Positions 6,454 through 7,822 of a stretch of 7,822 nucleotides of DNA are shown piece by piece. Every line of letters starts with the position of its first letter. The first letter of the stretch is position 1. Both the position numbers and the translations under genes were made by a program. The notes under the pieces are model-generated. The model made no database searches and was not told where the DNA came from. It saw only the letters and a program-made list of their open reading frames with translations. This DNA comes from Burkholderiales bacterium (lineage in GTDB: Bacteria; Pseudomonadota; Gammaproteobacteria; Burkholderiales; Burkholderiaceae_C): NCBI GenBank assembly GCA_947474415.1, contig CANJKD010000089.1:1-7822 (forward strand), given 5' to 3'.

Positions 6454-7337
6454 GCGGCGTCGTTCTCAGGGCCGATGGTGGGGGCCGCTGCGGGGCGCGG
6501 CTGCTTGTAGCGGTTGTAGCTCCACAGGTATTGGCTCGGGTCGGCCAGGATGGTGGCCTCCATGGTGCGGTTCATCACTTCGGCGCATTGGGCCAGGGCG
6601 GCGGAGTCGGTGCCCGGCATGAGCGGCGCCACCAGCGTGCTCACGTGCATGCGCCAGCCGCGGCCGTGCGGCAGGCGCTCGGCCCGCATGACCACCGGCA
6701 CGGCACCGGTCTGCAGGATCAGCCGGGCGGCCAGCGTCATGGTGTAGGCGGGCAGGCCGAAGAAGGGCGCCCACACGCCCTGGCCATCGGGCGGGACCTG
6801 GTCGGGCAGCACGGCGATGCTCTCGCCGCGCTTGAGCGCGCGCAGCATCTGGCGCACGCCGGCCAGGTTGGCCGGGGCGGTGGCGAGCATCGGGCGCGCC
6901 CGGGCACTCTCCTGGAACTCGCGCAACCAGGGCTGGCGCGCCGGCCGGTAGAGCACGGTGAGCGGCTGCACGGCGCCGTGGCGCTCGACATAGGAGCGTG
7001 CGACCACCTCGAAGGTGCCCATGTGGGGCGTGAGCAGCATGACGGGCCGGCGCGCGGCGACGGCTTCGTCGAGGAAGCGCGCGTCGACCCACTCGATGCG
7101 CTCGCCCAGCGGTTCGTCATGCGGGCGCAGCCACAGCCAGGGCAGTTCGGCCACCATGCGGCCGGTCTCGGCCACCGAGCGGCGCAGTGCCTGGCGCGAC
7201 ACGCCAGCCAGCCTGCCGTTGGCGGCCAGGCGGCGCCGGTAGGTGGGCGAGAGGGCCCAGACCAGCCAGCCCAGCGCGGCGCCCAAAGCGTGGAGAAGGC
7301 CCAGAGGCCACCGGGAAATCCAGCGAATGAGGAACAT
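6450..7337 (-). CDS. Lipid A biosynthesis acyltransferase (LpxL/HtrB-LpxM family), first of tandem pair
   Basis: 295 residues from ATG at 7337 to TGA at 6450. It is a paralogue of the next gene, with the same domain layout. There is an N-terminal hydrophobic segment (about 10-30, LGLLHALGAALGWLVWALS). The catalytic motif is HX4E: LLTPHMGTFEVV with His105 and Glu110, where the partner gene has Asp; both forms occur in this family. IAVLPDQVPPDGQG (174-187) and VWAPFFGLPAYTM (188-200) form the conserved substrate block, and DPSQYLWSYNRYKQPRP (266-282) is the C-terminal signature. Two successive late acyltransferases would together complete a hexa-acyl lipid A, though one could act on another lipid such as ornithine lipid. 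This is the first gene of the minus-strand cluster, divergent from metK with 176 nt between start codons. No Shine-Dalgarno is evident upstream (ACGAAGCCCG precedes ATG). Confidence 0.88.
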   Translation of the reverse strand: MFLIRWISRWPLGLLHALGAALGWLVWALSPTYRRRLAANGRLAGVSRQALRRSVAETGRMVAELPWLWLRPHDEPLGERIEWVDARFLDEAVAARRPVMLLTPHMGTFEVVARSYVERHGAVQPLTVLYRPARQPWLREFQESARARPMLATAPANLAGVRQMLRALKRGESIAVLPDQVPPDGQGVWAPFFGLPAYTMTLAARLILQTGAVPVVMRAERLPHGRGWRMHVSTLVAPLMPGTDSAALAQCAEVMNRTMEATILADPSQYLWSYNRYKQPRPAAAPTIGPENDAA

Positions 7338-7346
7338 CGGGCTTCG

Positions 7347-7352
7347 TATAAT
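7347..7352 (+). promoter_or_regulatory. Probable -10 box of the metK promoter
   Basis: TATAAT, a perfect sigma70 -10 hexamer, stands out in GC-rich surroundings. Initiation 6-8 nt downstream would start the transcript around 7358-7360, exactly where the leader's first stem begins (7360). No good -35 hexamer is found at 16-18 nt spacing (7323-7330 reads GCGAATGA), so an activator may be needed or the -35 is degenerate. The box is only about 10 nt from the start codon of the divergent acyltransferase; the reverse strand here reads GATTATACG and might serve that gene. Confidence 0.55.
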
Positions 7353-7359
7353 CGAGAAA

Positions 7360-7441
7360 CATCGCCGGGTTAAAAGGACAACTTGCGGGGCGATGGCATC
7401 AGGGGGCGCAGTGCACCCTGATGCTGCAAATACCGCTAAAG
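7360..7441 (+). promoter_or_regulatory. Putative SAM-II-class riboswitch in the metK leader, with inserted hairpin
   Basis: P1 is CATCGCC (7360-7366) with GGCGATG (7389-7395), seven perfect pairs. The P1 loop ends in CUUGCGG (7382-7388), which pairs with CCGCUAAAG (7433-7441): GG/CC, GC/GC and UU/AA with U7437 left out, and C/G if A7440 is skipped. A loop UUGC pairing with a 3' GCUAA that spares the U, followed by further As, is the pseudoknot I recall for SAM-II. An A-rich linker (CAAAUA, 7427-7432) precedes the 3' strand, also as in SAM-II. Directly after P1 sits an extra perfect 9-bp hairpin, GCATCAGGG (7396-7404) / CCCTGATGC (7416-7424), which could stack on P1; a long-loop SAM-II variant has been described in RNA family collections (from memory). 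The location before metK, the SAM synthetase gene, fits feedback control by SAM. The U-rich L1 motif of classical SAM-II is only weakly matched (GGGUUAAAA), hence the moderate confidence. Confidence 0.55.
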
Positions 7442-7452
7442 CGTTCGCCGCC

Positions 7453-7457
7453 CTCCT
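7453..7457 (+). promoter_or_regulatory. Candidate anti-Shine-Dalgarno segment in the metK leader
   Basis: CTCCT is exactly complementary to the metK ribosome binding site AGGAG at 7499-7503. It lies 12 nt after the 3' strand of the putative riboswitch pseudoknot, so its availability could depend on the upstream fold. Only five pairs are possible, and flanking bases do not extend the helix. Confidence 0.3.
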
Positions 7458-7498
7458 CGCGACCAGAGCCGGCCAACGTTGTTTGGAATTGGCGCAGC

Positions 7499-7503
7499 AG
7501 GAG
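7499..7503 (+). promoter_or_regulatory. Shine-Dalgarno for metK
   Basis: AGGAG stands 10 nt before the GTG at 7514 and supports that non-ATG start. No in-frame ATG nearby gives the expected protein N-terminus. Confidence 0.7.
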
Positions 7504-7513
7504 TCCCAAGCAA

Positions 7514-7822
7514 GTGTCGAACGATTATCTCTTTACCTCCGAGTCTGTCTCCGAGGGACACCCCGACAAGGTCGCTGACCAGATCTCAGACGCGATCCTG
7601 GATGCCATCTTCGCGCAGGACCCGCTCTCGCGCGTGGCCGCCGAAACCCTGTGCAACACCGGCCTCGTCGTGCTCGCCGGCGAGATCACCACGCAGGCCA
7701 ACGTCGACTACATCCAGGTCGCGCGCGACACCATCAAGCGCATCGGCTACGACAACACCGAGTACGGCATCGACTACAAAGGCTGCGCGGTGCTGGTGGC
7801 CTACGACAAGCAAAGCAACGAC
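7514..7822 (+). CDS. metK: S-adenosylmethionine synthetase, 3' truncated by window edge
   Basis: 103 residues are visible of a family usually near 385-395 long. MetK makes S-adenosylmethionine from methionine and ATP in the cytoplasm, supplying methyl groups to enzymes such as the RlmI-type protein in this window. The N-terminus [27 protein letters not shown] is the family signature, with the ATP/metal-binding residues Glu10, His16, Asp18 and Lys19 (E. coli 8, 14, 16, 17). Glu44 in AAETLCNTG and Glu57 in AGEITT (55-60) match conserved binding positions. The visible part ends at YDKQSND, where the mobile active-site loop begins. Translation starts at GTG 7514 with AGGAG upstream. A GTG start with a long structured leader suggests controlled expression. 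It is divergent from the lipid A acyltransferase cluster. Confidence 0.97.
   Translation, partial: MSNDYLFTSESVSEGHPDKVADQISDAILDAIFAQDPLSRVAAETLCNTGLVVLAGEITTQANVDYIQVARDTIKRIGYDNTEYGIDYKGCAVLVAYDKQSND

Noticed and set aside
7396..7424. The 9-bp hairpin in the metK leader as an intrinsic terminator
   Set aside because: It is followed by TGCAAATACC, not a T-run, and sits between riboswitch-like elements near the transcript start.
7442..7500. Possible SAH riboswitch (loosely similar G+C-rich segments near CCTCCTCGCGAC)
   Set aside because: The ordered SAH-riboswitch core motifs could not be found, and that class usually precedes ahcY or metH genes, not metK.
7243..7578. A 111-codon plus-strand ORF across the metK leader
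   Set aside because: It runs through the promoter, the structured leader and out of frame into metK; no recognisable protein.

Overview
The window is GC-rich, densely coded DNA from a betaproteobacterium. It is most likely a member of Burkholderiales of the Rubrivivax/Leptothrix/Ideonella kind, inferred from protein character, the PEP-CTERM sorting tag, and the gene order metK / two lipid A-type acyltransferases / dapF / DUF484 / xerC. No phage, transposon, tRNA, rRNA or CRISPR array is visible.

Layout. Bases 1-849 (+) are the 3' part of an exported protein ending in a textbook PEP-CTERM (exosortase) tag. A 17-bp hairpin (899-937) separates it from a convergent small secreted four-cysteine protein (967-1386, -). 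The rest of the minus strand reads, from its upstream end: two tandem LpxL/LpxM-family acyltransferases overlapping by 4 bp (7337-6450, 6453-5569), dapF (5539-4685), a DUF484/YigA protein (4533-3844), xerC (3807-2839), and an rlmI-type 23S rRNA methyltransferase (2701-1493). Two related palindromes sit in the gaps before DUF484 (4614-4654) and before rlmI (2771-2804). metK starts divergently at a GTG (7514) and runs off the right edge.

Functional logic. The minus-strand block combines envelope synthesis (lipid A acylation, meso-diaminopimelate for peptidoglycan and lysine) with chromosome dimer resolution (XerC). The dapF-DUF484-xerC order matches dapF-yigA-xerC of enterobacteria. metK makes S-adenosylmethionine (SAM), which RlmI also uses as methyl donor.

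Main non-coding signal. The 155-nt metK leader begins at a perfect TATAAT -10 box. It can fold into a pseudoknot with the hallmarks of SAM-II class riboswitches: a P1 stem, a loop UUGC pairing with a downstream GCUAA with the U left out, and an A-rich linker. A 9-bp hairpin is inserted after P1. It lies about 70 nt upstream of the start codon, farther than the usual SD-overlapping arrangement, and an anti-SD CTCCT lies between. This is the observation most worth testing; the rest of the window is largely conserved core chromosome.
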